Of a stretch of 64,000 bases of DNA, positions 56,701 through 64,000 are shown one piece after another. How positions within the stretch are numbered: the first letter of the stretch is position 1; the number at the start of each line of letters is the position of its first letter. A program made the translations under genes and the position numbers. Source of the stretch: Nelumbo lutea (Eukaryota; Streptophyta; Magnoliopsida; Proteales; Nelumbonaceae); NCBI GenBank assembly GCA_022828595.1, contig JAKGHH010000001.1, forward strand, positions 212,983,848-213,047,847, in the 5' to 3' direction. The notes under the pieces were generated by a model. That model saw nothing but the letters and a program-made list of their open reading frames with translations. It was not told the DNA's origin and ran no database searches.

Positions 56701-58808
56701 GAGTATCAACCAACCATTCACTGCTGAAATCACCTTCCTTGATGAAGAAAACTGTGCGCAGCAGAGAGCAACAAGCTGTGATGTCTCAGACCTAGGGCAA
56801 ACCAGCTCTCTCCATTAACTAACCAGAAACGAAGAAGAGGGTGTCACGAACACAGCTGAGATGCTTTGCAAGCAGAAGCAGGTCAGAAACCTCGCTCTGA
56901 TACCATGTTTTGGAGCAGCTACAGTAATCCGAACCAGTGAAGAAGGAAGAAGAAGATGAGGAAGAATGCAAGAGAAAGAGAGAACAGGAGGGTTTAGTGG
57001 AAACTGATTAGTCTCCCATTCAGTCGACCCCCTTATGTTTATTAGGTTCTAATTACACTTACAAAGACTAAACTGCCCTCACTTAAGTGTGGGGCAGAGT
57101 ACTCTAACAGAAGACTAATCGGCTCACTCTAACAGAAGACTAATCAGATGAATTCCCCTTAGAACATCTCCAAAAGAAAACAGAGACATGATTATTTAAT
57201 AACCATCTAATAGTGAATTTTTACTATTCTATGACAGCAACAATAGACTGACCACCACAGAAAAAGAAGAAAAAAAGGAAAAAAGAAAAATAAGTAACAG
57301 AGTAAGAAAGAAATGTAGAATTCAGAGGGTTCCATATTGGTAATGCATATTTTGCAGTCCACAAGACACCTATTAGATTTGCCTCCAATGAGAAAAATGC
57401 CCTAATTGTGAACAAAGGAGGAGAAAATGAAAAAAGAATAAATATGGATAATTATCAAATTTTAAGGTGAGCCCTATGCAGTAACCTCCAATGACCATGA
57501 TTTTCTTGAGTTACCAGGATCTAGACTAAAATTTCACATGCACAAGGAAGATAACAAATATAAGAAATGCACTTTAGCATACCTCCTTATTGACCAAACT
57601 CAAAAACTCTTCACGTTCCCTGCTTACTGACTGCACAGTTTAGAAACAAAAAGAAACATTTAAGATTTACGACAGATGGAAGGAACATCAGGCCAACATA
57701 ATTTGACAGAATCTTCAAAAGAAATAAGTGCTCTTAGAGTCAAAGTCCTTACAGATACAGAAGCTAGAACAGCCAATGCACGGCTAAGCTCACAGAGCTG
57801 TTCTTGCTTCTCCAATGTTTGTGCTATTGCCTGCTGTTGTGCTTCTCTTGCTGTTGATAAAGCCATCTCCTTCAAAGCCACATCTTCATGACTAATTGCA
57901 GATTCCTTCATCCTGGCTTGCTCTTGTTCCTCTTTCACTTCTTCCTCCTATAATTTATTTATTCAGAACCACCATTTAGAATGCCAATTCTCACTAATCA
58001 AACATCACATTAGAAAACTATGAAACTAGAAACTCATATGAGTGTATCTCTAAAATTGGGCCATCCATTCAAAAGCATAGATCATGTGGAAGAGACAAAA
58101 CTTGGTTGTTATCTAACAACTAGCAGATTAGTCATATTAAAATACTTCTCAAATGTTTAGTGTATTACATTTCAGCCCAAGTTCTATGTCAATCAAAAGA
58201 CAGGCATTGTTATCAGTTACTAGTAACCCACATGAAAGAGCACAAGGCATGGGATGCAAATATGCAACAGACAGTAAATTTGTCACGGTCTTCTAAGATG
58301 CCTGCACAATGAAGGACTTGAAGAAAAGACATACTATCAAATATTTTGCAAATATACCCTCTTGTTGATATTTTATAAGAAAAATATGATATATTGATAA
58401 GAAATTACACATCAAAGAAACCAAAAACAGAAGCACCAGATAATCAAGACAAAACTCCTAACATGATACAAGGCAGAAATTCTATCAACCTTAATAAGTT
58501 CTTCTTGCATTTCTAGGAACTCCAATTTCCTCCTCCGTTCAGAAACAGAATCTTCAGATGGCAAAGCTGTTACACCAACAGTATCCACAACCTCATCTGG
58601 AAGAGAGGATATTGTAGCTTGAACAGCCTCCTCTGGCCTTATCTTTCCAGCAACAGTGAAGGCTCTGCAGATTTTATGGACCACAATGATAAAAGCTACA
58701 TTGACCAAAATGTTGAAGAAATGAACTAAGAAGGTATCTTTACCTAGAAAGGATCAGCAAAGAAGATGGCACTGAGTGGTTAAGAGATAAATCAAGCCAA
58801 TCATGGAG
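32737..58808 (-). CDS. LETM1: LETM1-like mitochondrial cation/proton exchanger, 3' half (eight exons)
   Basis: LETM1 is a mitochondrial inner-membrane protein needed for K+/H+ or Ca2+/H+ exchange and matrix volume. Exons in gene order: 58744-58808, 58490-58664, 57753-57947, 57583-57630, 45936-46082, 45718-45800, 33189-33304, 32737-32819. All junctions are GT-AG and phases agree; together they give 912 nt (303 residues plus stop). Residues start [20 protein letters not shown], the end of the LETM1 domain, then a long charged coiled-coil region with [13 protein letters not shown] and [18 protein letters not shown], then [20 protein letters not shown], then a canonical EF-hand loop [12 protein letters not shown], ending GRT. 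Introns in this order are 79, 542, 122, 11,500, 135, 12,413 and 369 bp. The two giant introns hold four copia elements. The transit peptide, membrane helix and first exons lie beyond 64000. No exon is damaged, so the gene is probably functional. Confidence 0.93.
33305..34021. other. LETM1 intron sequence before copia 1
   Basis: A/T-rich intron sequence; no other feature is supported here. Confidence 0.6.
34027..34322 (+). repeat. 5' LTR of copia 1
   Basis: 296 bp, paired with 37217-37515. The right part is pyrimidine-rich (repeated TTCTTCTTTC). Confidence 0.93.
35077..37209 (+). pseudogene. Copia 1 gag joined to the end of pol, with stops
   Basis: ATG 35077 opens a gag like that of copia 4 ([33 protein letters not shown]) with a zinc knuckle [14 protein letters not shown] near 35910. 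Near 36030 it jumps directly to RT residues ([20 protein letters not shown] in a shifted frame), returns to frame near 36165, and continues through VVYVDDIF, RNase H ([16 protein letters not shown]) to the end at 37209. Protease, integrase and the first part of RT are missing. Three in-frame stops, all TAG (35302, 35638, 36931), stand where the related element has Gln. It cannot move by itself. Confidence 0.88.
37217..37515 (+). repeat. 3' LTR of copia 1
   Basis: 299 bp; see the 5' LTR. It is followed by the target duplication GTAAT. Confidence 0.93.
37521..38713. other. LETM1 intron between copia 1 and the SINE
   Basis: Low-GC sequence. At 38310-38430 GGCC/AAGCCC-rich words suggest the remains of an hAT-type MITE, but no ends can be drawn. 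No gene. Confidence 0.45.
38728..38864 (+). mobile_element. tRNA-derived SINE (Au-like) with 14-bp TSD
   Basis: It starts AGGGTGGGCCTTGGTGCAACG; TGGTGCAACGG at 38739-38749 fits the RNA polymerase III A box. The tail GTCTCGCGTACTGCATGCCCTTTATA resembles the end of plant Au SINEs. GGTTAAAAGTCTTG occurs at 38714-38727 and again at 38865-38878 as a perfect target duplication. The middle is shortened, without a clear B box, and the tail motif is partly repeated (38783-38814). It lies in a LETM1 intron, antisense to the gene. Confidence 0.75.
38879..39787. other. LETM1 intron between the SINE and copia 2
   Basis: No gene or clear repeat. A CTATAAATAGAGG TATA-like sequence at about 39205 has no supported gene behind it. 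Confidence 0.45.
39793..40004 (+). repeat. 5' LTR of copia 2
   Basis: 212 bp, shortened by an internal deletion relative to 44953-45195. Confidence 0.92.
40905..44970 (+). pseudogene. Copia 2 gag-pol, broken
   Basis: Gag starts [20 protein letters not shown] at 40905; a stop at 41166 and others split it. The protease site reads IDSTATNHI near 41825 instead of DSGA. Integrase core [14 protein letters not shown] is near 42510, with a stop at 42694 in place of the usual Gln before NGV.ERKN. RT segments run from 43471 (NDTWDLIP) to 44206, and the catalytic box is YVED rather than YVDD (near 44000). RNase H has [13 protein letters not shown] near 44715. Numerous stops and shifts leave it dead. 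Confidence 0.88.
44953..45195 (+). repeat. 3' LTR of copia 2
   Basis: 243 bp; followed by the duplication TGATA. Confidence 0.92.
45201..45717. other. LETM1 intron between copia 2 and the next exon
   Basis: Intron sequence; nothing else is seen. Confidence 0.6.
46333..46578 (+). repeat. 5' LTR of copia 3, with three minisatellite units
   Basis: It contains units of about 35 bp (GATTTTCTTCCTTTTTTGTA, TCTACAAGGCTGTAT) repeated three times; the 3' LTR has four. Confidence 0.92.
47039..51153 (+). pseudogene. Copia 3 gag-pol, broken
   Basis: Gag starts [20 protein letters not shown]; the zinc knuckle [14 protein letters not shown] is near 47780. Stops interrupt it at 47507, 47582 and 47822. The protease active site reads [13 protein letters not shown] near 48055, with the catalytic Asp changed to Asn. 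Integrase follows ([42 protein letters not shown]), with a stop at 48971. RT is broken near 49880-49930, where a short segment is duplicated, and at 50086. RNase H ([18 protein letters not shown]) is well kept. The end is ...DIYAPS at 51153. Confidence 0.9.
51161..51441 (+). repeat. 3' LTR of copia 3, with four minisatellite units
   Basis: 281 bp, one 35-bp unit longer than the 5' LTR; the extra unit carries a few private changes. Confidence 0.92.
51484..51510. repeat. (TAA)n microsatellite
   Basis: About nine TAA units between copia 3 and copia 4 in a LETM1 intron. Confidence 0.8.
51586..51858 (-). repeat. 3' LTR of copia 4
   Basis: 273 bp, complete; on the + strand it begins TGTTTTGGAGCAGC and ends CTCTAACA. 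Confidence 0.93.
51866..56146 (-). pseudogene. Copia 4 gag-pol, lightly damaged
   Basis: Gag starts [14 protein letters not shown] at 56146 and has [20 protein letters not shown] at 55504-55506 and a small frameshift inside the zinc knuckle (CTHCGREGH, near 55260) break it. Pol then runs open for over 550 codons from 55268: protease [12 protein letters not shown] near 54985, integrase [19 protein letters not shown] near 54370, [12 protein letters not shown] near 54150, to a single TGA at 53607. RT has [20 protein letters not shown] near 53060 and [11 protein letters not shown] near 52800. A frameshift near 52590 precedes RNase H ([14 protein letters not shown]), ending DIYSPA at 51866. It is the best-preserved copia coding region here but not intact. 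Confidence 0.92.
56906..57134 (-). repeat. 5' LTR of copia 4, rearranged
   Basis: 229 bp. Relative to the other LTR it has lost about 60 bp near its start and gained a copy of flanking sequence (see findings). Confidence 0.9.
57140..57582. other. LETM1 intron between copia 4 and the next exon
   Basis: Intron sequence only; the A-rich stretch at 57260-57300 has no other feature. Confidence 0.6.
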
Positions 58809-59068
58809 CTGCAAAGAGAAATTACTAATTAATTGTCACTAATTTTCCTACTTCCACAACAAAGGAATTGGCAATATATTAAAACTTTAATATTTCAAAT
58901 AAAGTTTTTAACTTTTTCTCTTTTGATGATTTCTAAATGCATAAACGAGTACATAACTCAGGAAAATGTTTTGAATCGTAATAATTCTTATTAATTCAAA
59001 TTAAACATAGCCACTATAATAGATATATCCCCACCCTTTGAAAATTACACCTACAGTAATTCAGATAA

Positions 59069-59357
59069 TGCAAGAAAAGAGGAAAAGAGAGAAAGAGAAA
59101 GAAGAAAAGAAGGGAAGAGAGAAAAGAAGAATTCGAACCTCTCTCTCTAGCCCCCTTTCATCACTTTTATTAACAATTCTAAGTCTGAGACTCTAATTAT
59201 AATTACTTGGATGCCCTTAATGGGGCGGCCATCACTAAAGAAATAATTAAAGAAAATAAAAGAATGCCCAGAACGCCCATAACTAAGAAACATAACTTTT
59301 AAATACTACTTAAAAGAAATAAAAACACTAAGGTTCATTCAGCCCATTCTCACTACA
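59069..59357 (-). repeat. 3' LTR of copia 5
   Basis: Its right border is clear from the polypurine tract. The left border at TGCAAGAAAAGAGG is the best TG..CA fit but cannot be confirmed without the other LTR. Confidence 0.6.
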
Positions 59358-59874
59358 CTCCCCCTCAAGCTGAGCATAGATGTCAATCATGCCCAGCTTG
59401 CTTACATAATGTAGAAGCATTGCCTTTGGGACTCTCTTAGTTAGAACATCTGCTAGCTGCTCTTCTGAGGCAACGACAGGTAGGCACACCTCTCTTGAAG
59501 CCACTCTCTCCCACATAAAGTGTTTGTCTACTTCAATGTGCTTAGTTCTATCATGCTGAACTGGGTTGTGAGCAATGTTAATAGCAGCTTGGTTATCACA
59601 ATACAACATCAGTGGCTCATCACATGAAACACCTATCTCATTAAGGAGAGATCTAAGCCATAACAACTCAGAAACACCATGGGCCATAGCTCTATACTTT
59701 ACCTTAGCTAAAGATCTAGCAACCACTAATTGCTTTTTGCTTCTCTAGGAAAAAATATTTTCGGCTACCATAACACAATATCCTGATCTGAATCTCCTGT
59801 CTTCAACATTTCCTACCCAATCAGCATCTGTATATGCTTCTACCTTCATGTGTCCATGTTTAGCAAATAATATA
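59328..59874 (-). pseudogene. Copia 5 RNase H part of pol
   Basis: Readable as HGHMKVEAYTDADWVGNVED, then after a stop near 59744 as RSLAKVKYRAMAHGVSELLW, YCDNQAAINIAHNP and KHIEVDKHFMWERV, ending [14 protein letters not shown]. The RNase H Asp of TDADW and the DNQAA motif are kept. The domain is cut on its N-terminal side at 59874. Confidence 0.85.
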
Positions 59875-60084
59875 TGTTGTAAAGCTTAATTGTTCTTTAT
59901 AACTGCTGTTAGTAGGACAGTTTCAGCGACTAGCCTTTTTTTTCTTTCTTTTCTTATTGTTCTTATCCTAGGATATGCCGCCAGGGGCATACTTGTAATT
60001 GAATCTCTTTTATAAAGATTAATATAAATAGAAAACTGGCGGCAGCCAGTACTGATTTTTTCTCCTCTCATCTGTACCTCTCTT

Positions 60085-60089
<5 letters not shown>

Positions 60090-60117
<28 letters not shown>
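60090..60117. repeat. (TC)n microsatellite in the LTR
   Basis: About fourteen TC repeats near the 3' end of the LTR 59875-60136. Confidence 0.8.
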
Positions 60118-60119
<2 letters not shown>

Positions 60120-60763
60120 CACCACAAGTGACCACATGGTATTAGAGCAGGCTTTCTGGGTTGGAGGAGACCTACGATCCTAGCTTCAGCCTTTCTAAAA
60201 GTGATTGGACGTGGCTACCTTTACAGAAACCCTAGCGGCAGCTTGTTTTCAGTCCTCTCTGGTGGCTGTATCTGCTGAAACCCTAGTGGTCCCTAGCGGC
60301 GGTTTTCTGAGAAACCCTACCAGTTTCTGGCCGTAGGGTGGTGCTGGTGCAATGAAACCCTAATCGAAGAAGGGTGTTGATGGTGCAAACTCCTCGGTTA
60401 TCCAGTGCTGAACAGGTGTGTTTTTGTTTCAGTTTCTCAGTACTCTTTATCCAATGGTGCGTAGGGCTCATGCCTTGATTATATGATTACTAGTTTGGAC
60501 TTTGGATGGTTAGAGTGGGGGAACCACATTCAGACTGTCAGTAATGTCTGTATTTGTGGTGTTGAACCGATGACCGGACTGTTTACTATTTTGTTTGGAC
60601 GTTGTATTGACTGAACCCTTATTCTTAGCAGTAGACCCTGTGTTCTCAGCAATTTTCAATAATTTGTTGCTCACATTCTAGGAGCAAACCCTGAGTTGCC
60701 ACATACTAGTTGTGGCGGCTGTGCTGTTGGGTGGCATTTGGACTGGTTTTTTTGTAGTATTCA

Positions 60764-61569
60764 ATGGCAAGTCATGAATTAACCTCAATGGGGAATACGC
60801 CAACCCGCAACACAGCAGGTATGGGAGGTGAAAACATGGTTTTTCCCATGCCAATTACCCCCTTGAATGGTCTGAACTACCTGGAGTGGACTAAGAGTGT
60901 AAAACTCTATGTAATAGCAAGGGGTAAGGCTGGTTACATCAATGGAAGGGTGAAAGAACCCAACGTGAGACGGCCAAACATGATAGGTGGGACCAAGAAA
61001 ACAGTATGGTGATGTCTTGGCTCATCGCAGCCATGGAACCTGATGTGAAAAAGAATTTTATGTGGGCAGACACCGCTAGTGAGATCTGGGAACAGGCCAG
61101 AATTACCTCTTCTGAGCAAAGGTATTATGCCAAGGTTTACCAATTGCAAGCTGAGTCCTCAACATGTAAACAGGGAAACCGTAGCTTGTCCTCATATTAT
61201 TCAGCCCTTACCTCCATATGGAAGGAGTTGGACCATTATCAAGCCATAGAGTGGAAGCACGATGATGATGCTAAGTCCTACAGGAAGCTGGTCTCTCAGC
61301 AACGAGTGTTTGCTTTCTTGTTAGGGCTGAACCCTGTATATGAACCATCGAGGGTGCAGATCCTAGGAAGCAAAGAATTGCCTTCGGTACACGAAGTATA
61401 CTCCCTTGTCCAATCTGAAGAAAGCAGGCGGAGTGTGATGGTTACAGCTGAGGGGGAGCAACAAATTGCCTTGGCTGCGATGAATAATAGCTCAACAGGA
61501 AAGAAAGGTGATCCTAAGAAGGCAGATGATAAAGATAAACTATTTTGTACCCATTGTAGATGGTCATGA
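60764..61569 (+). pseudogene. Copia gag of the left inner element, frameshifted
   Basis: It starts MASHELTSMGNTPTRN and has PLNGLNYLEWTKSVKLYVIA (gag of the UBN2/DUF4219 type). A one-base frameshift near 60965 is followed by SWLIAAMEPDVKKNFMWADT and the central gag domain to EEQ-rich sequence; the zinc knuckle begins CTHC and is cut by stops at about 61567. No protease, integrase or RT follows. Confidence 0.82.
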
Positions 61570-61745
61570 CATACACTTGACACTGGTTGGGACATCCACG
61601 GGAAACCCAAGTGGGCAACAAAGAATCAAGAACAAGGTAAAGGTCATTTGAAAAGAACAAGCACAGCACATGTGGCAACTCAGGACACTCAAGTTGCTGG
61701 TAGTACCTGGGACCCCCCAATAAGCCAGACCCCAAGGAGGATATA

Positions 61746-61945
61746 ATGAATTCATTCAGAGAGCACCTGGAATCTTATGGTAGGGCATTGCGGCAGGGAA
61801 TGAGGTCCGGAATAGTCTCAGGGGAACTCTGCATTCCTTATACTCCTTCCAAGATGCAGATTGCAGATGTGCTAACAAAAGGGCTCGCTTGAACAAAATT
61901 CTTGGACTTACTTGGCAAGCTAAAATGACTGACATCCATGCTTAG
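61746..61945 (+). pseudogene. RNase H tail of the right inner copia element
   Basis: ELCIPYTPSKMQIADVLTKG and LLGKLKMTDIHA are the usual C-terminal residues of copia RNase H, next to the polypurine tract and LTR at 61958. A stop follows KGLA. Confidence 0.75.
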
Positions 61946-62159
61946 CTTGAGAGGAAGTGTTGGTTCGGCTGATTTAATGTATATGTTAGTCACTGTTGGG
62001 TCTTAAGTCATTAGTTATTGGGCCTAAACTTGTTTAATGTTTTATTTGTCTAGGTGTCCCATCACTAATCAGGGGCATTCTAGTCCATTCATGTAACACT
62101 ATGTGATAAACATATATGTAAGATAGTAGGGTCGGCTGAAAGGTTTTGAACCGCCATTC

Positions 62160-64000
62160 TCAAACTTTCTCCTCTTCTTCTTCTCTTCTTCTTCTTTGGC
62201 TACTGTGTTCCAGCAAACATGCACAATACTTGATAGTGAAAACCCACTTGCTGTCAATAGGTTTCTTCCTAGCTGGCAAGTCAACAATATCCCGGGTATT
62301 GTCTTTATGAAGGGCTTCTATTTCAGTACTCATAGCATCCCTCCAATCTGGTGTGGCTAAGGCTTCTGAAACAGACTTTGGGATGGATTGAAAGGAAATG
62401 GAGGCGAGAAAGGCATAGTAGGAAGGGGACAAGCTATAGGAAAGGTGTTTGGAAATACAATGAGTTGTACATTTCCTCTTACCTTTTCTCAAAGCAATGG
62501 GTAGGTCAAGGTCTAGAAACGAGGGTGCTAGTGAAGGAGGAAATGGATATGTCCTCTCTTCACTAATTGGGAGAGCCTGAGACTCAATTGGAGCTATGGG
62601 ATCAACCTGTATTTCCCTTAGCCTTTGCCACTAGTACCACCTCTAGAGAATAGGATGAGTGGAAAAAACTAGAGGACTAGCAGGAGGAGAGGGAGGAGCA
62701 GGTGCGGAAAACCTCAAATGAGAGGATCCCTCTACAGAAATGAGGGTAACTGTGGAGAGCTTGACACAAGACTCAACTATAGTTAGCAAAGGAAGGGATG
62801 AAGAAAACAAATCGAGAGATCTTTCTCCTTCAGAATGATGGCTACAAAAAGGAACCAACTCTGCAAAGGTGACATCAATGGAAACAAACCGGGTGGCACT
62901 AATGGGGTCAAAACAATAGTACCCTTCCTATGTGGAGGCATAAACAAGGATGATACACTTTTGAGACTTGGGGTCAAACTTGTGTCTATTGGAACAAGGA
63001 ATGTGGACATAACAAGAGCAACCAAAGACCCTCAAAGGAATAGAGAGAATCTCAACATCAGGAAAGAGGATTCCAAAGAAAGATTTTAACCCCAAGACTC
63101 GAGAAAGCATGCAGTTAATAAGGTATGTAGCTGTTAAAACTACATAACCCCAAAACTTCACATGAACATGGGTAGCAAAAAGGTTACTCCTTGCAACTTC
63201 CACGATGTGTTTATTTTTCCTCTCCACTACTCCATTTCGTTGTGGAGTGCAGGCACAAGAACTCTGATGAATAACCCCAAACTTCTCAAGATAGGAGGTA
63301 AGGTCCTTCTCAAAATATTCCTTAGCATTGTCTGACCAGAATATTTTGATGCAAGTATTAAACTGAGTATGTGTTCATGGAACTGTTGCACAAGTTTAGG
63401 CACTTCAGCCCGAGAGCGCATAAGGTAAATCCAAGTATATCATGAAAAATCATCAATAAACAAGATGAAATATTTATACCCACCCATACATGGTAAATGG
63501 TAAGGCCCCCACACATCAGAGTGAGCAATATTAAAAGGAAAAGTTGATCTTTATTACTTGAAGGATAAGTGCTCTTACAATGCTTTGAGAACTCACAAGA
63601 CTCACAATGAAGACTCGATTGAATAATTCCTTTAAAAAACTCTGGAAGCAAGTGACTCAATGAAGAAAAGGAGAAATGACCCAAACGACTATGACATAAC
63701 ATAATATGATTAGTGGGCTCAGAAACAAATGCAATTCTCTTAAGTTGTACTTGGCTCTACTCAGGCATGTCTAACAAATAGATACCATTCGCCTCATGGC
63801 CACTCCCAATCATCTTCTGAGATTCCATGTCCTGAAACCCACAATATGAAGGAAAAAAGGTGACACTGCAATTAAGGGATTGTCAAATTACTAACTGAAA
63901 GCAAATTAGTATTAAGCTTAGGTACATGAAGAACATATTATAAGGTCAGGGCATTAGAGGTCTTAATGTCTCCCTTTCCTGTGATAGGGGCTAGGGAGCC
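62160..64000 (-). pseudogene. Copia 5 integrase and RT start, broken, truncated by the window
   Basis: Read leftward from 63702: CHSRLGHFSFSSLSHLLPEF (integrase zinc-binding region), HCESCEFSKHCKSTYP, then in shifted frames an integrase core, a stretch with ERKNKHIVEVARSNLFATHV at 63225, VFGCSCYVHIP near 63010, and RT start ALATPDWRDAMSTEIEALHKD to KWVFTIKY at about 62228, where copia 5 is broken off. Many stops. Sequence right of 63702 continues pol toward protease and gag. Confidence 0.82.

Larger units (their letters stand above)
51586..57134 (-). mobile_element. Ty1/copia element 4, nearly full length, with 5-bp TSD
   Basis: The 3' LTR is 51586-51858 and the 5' LTR is 56906-57134. The duplication GAAGA at 51581-51585 and 57135-57139 is perfect. 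On the - strand the primer-binding site TGGTATCAGAGC adjoins the 5' LTR (up to 56905), and the polypurine tract AGCTTGAGGGGGAG adjoins 51858. The alignable LTR parts differ at about eight sites plus a 3-bp indel. It lies in the 11.5-kb LETM1 intron in the same direction as that gene, so its LTR transcription-end signals are in sense. Confidence 0.95.
59875..62223 (+). mobile_element. Mosaic of two copia elements inside copia 5
   Basis: The left part has an LTR (59875-60136, TGTTGTAAAGC...GTGACCACA), a primer-binding site TGGTATTAGAGCAGG at 60137 and a gag gene. The right part has an RNase H tail, a polypurine tract GAGAGGAAG and a different LTR (61958 to about 62223, TGTTGGTTCGG...). The two LTRs are not copies of each other and the outer flanks show no matching duplication (ATATA against CAATA). 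The simplest reading is two separate insertions joined by a deletion. Confidence 0.7.
59069..64000 (-). mobile_element. Ty1/copia element 5 (outer), interrupted, continues beyond the window
   Basis: On the left is a 3' LTR of about 289 bp (59069-59357, starting TGCAAGAAAAGAGG and ending CACTACA on the + strand) followed by the polypurine tract CTCCCCCTCAAGCTGA. RNase H lies at 59328-59874. The element resumes at about 62224 with RT start and integrase, running rightward off the window. About 240 residues of RT between those points are missing, replaced by + strand copia sequence at 59875-62223. The 5' LTR and the target duplication are outside. It is in the LETM1 intron upstream of exon 58744-58808, in sense with the gene. 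Confidence 0.82.

Noticed and set aside
59875..62223. Simple nested copia insertion with paired LTRs
   Set aside because: The end LTRs differ, there is no target duplication, and the outer element lacks RT between the borders.

Overview
This window is nuclear DNA from a flowering plant. The signs are GT-AG introns, a family-1 UDP-glycosyltransferase with a plant PSPG box, a plant-type LETM1 gene, and dense plant LTR retrotransposons (Ty3/gypsy Tat type and Ty1/copia), MITEs and a tRNA-derived SINE. The species cannot be named from this; a dicot or magnoliid is likely. Only two host genes are visible. Nearly everything else is mobile DNA in various states of decay. There are no prokaryotic features.

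1-3.6 kb: an LTR fragment runs off the left edge. A MITE-like repeat follows, then a complete two-exon UGT74-type glucosyltransferase gene on the + strand.

3.6-24.4 kb: a repeat-rich block. Gypsy element A (about 3.8-9.6 kb) is badly decayed. Gypsy element C (12079-22582) still has both LTRs. Both are Tat-like elements on the - strand, and each carries an extra gene in antisense (on the + strand) between pol and the 3' LTR. That extra gene has its own TATA box, two matching GT-AG introns and a poly(A)-like signal in both copies. C sits in one copy of a tandem AT-rich repeat, and its 3' LTR was later hit by a 1.95-kb solo LTR. An hAT-like MITE interrupts the gag of A.

24.4-32.4 kb: no gene recognised. 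It holds decayed MITEs, a degenerate minisatellite, a 16-G tract and a tandem duplication.

32.4-64 kb: the 3' half of a LETM1 gene (mitochondrial inner-membrane K+/H+ or Ca2+/H+ exchanger) on the - strand. Eight exons encoding 303 residues join in frame between 58808 and 32737; the 5' part lies beyond the window. Two introns have swollen to 12.4 and 11.5 kb. The first holds two complete-ended copia elements (34027-37515, 39793-45195) and a SINE. The second holds two more copia elements (46333-51441 on +, 51586-57134 on -). All four copia insertions have perfect 5-bp target-site duplications, so LETM1 is probably still a working gene spliced across them. The next intron upstream (58809 to beyond 64000) contains a - strand copia, itself interrupted by a mosaic of two different + strand copia elements.

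None of the elements looks autonomous. Many of the premature stops fit CAG-to-TAG changes, the pattern expected from deamination of CHG-methylated cytosines.
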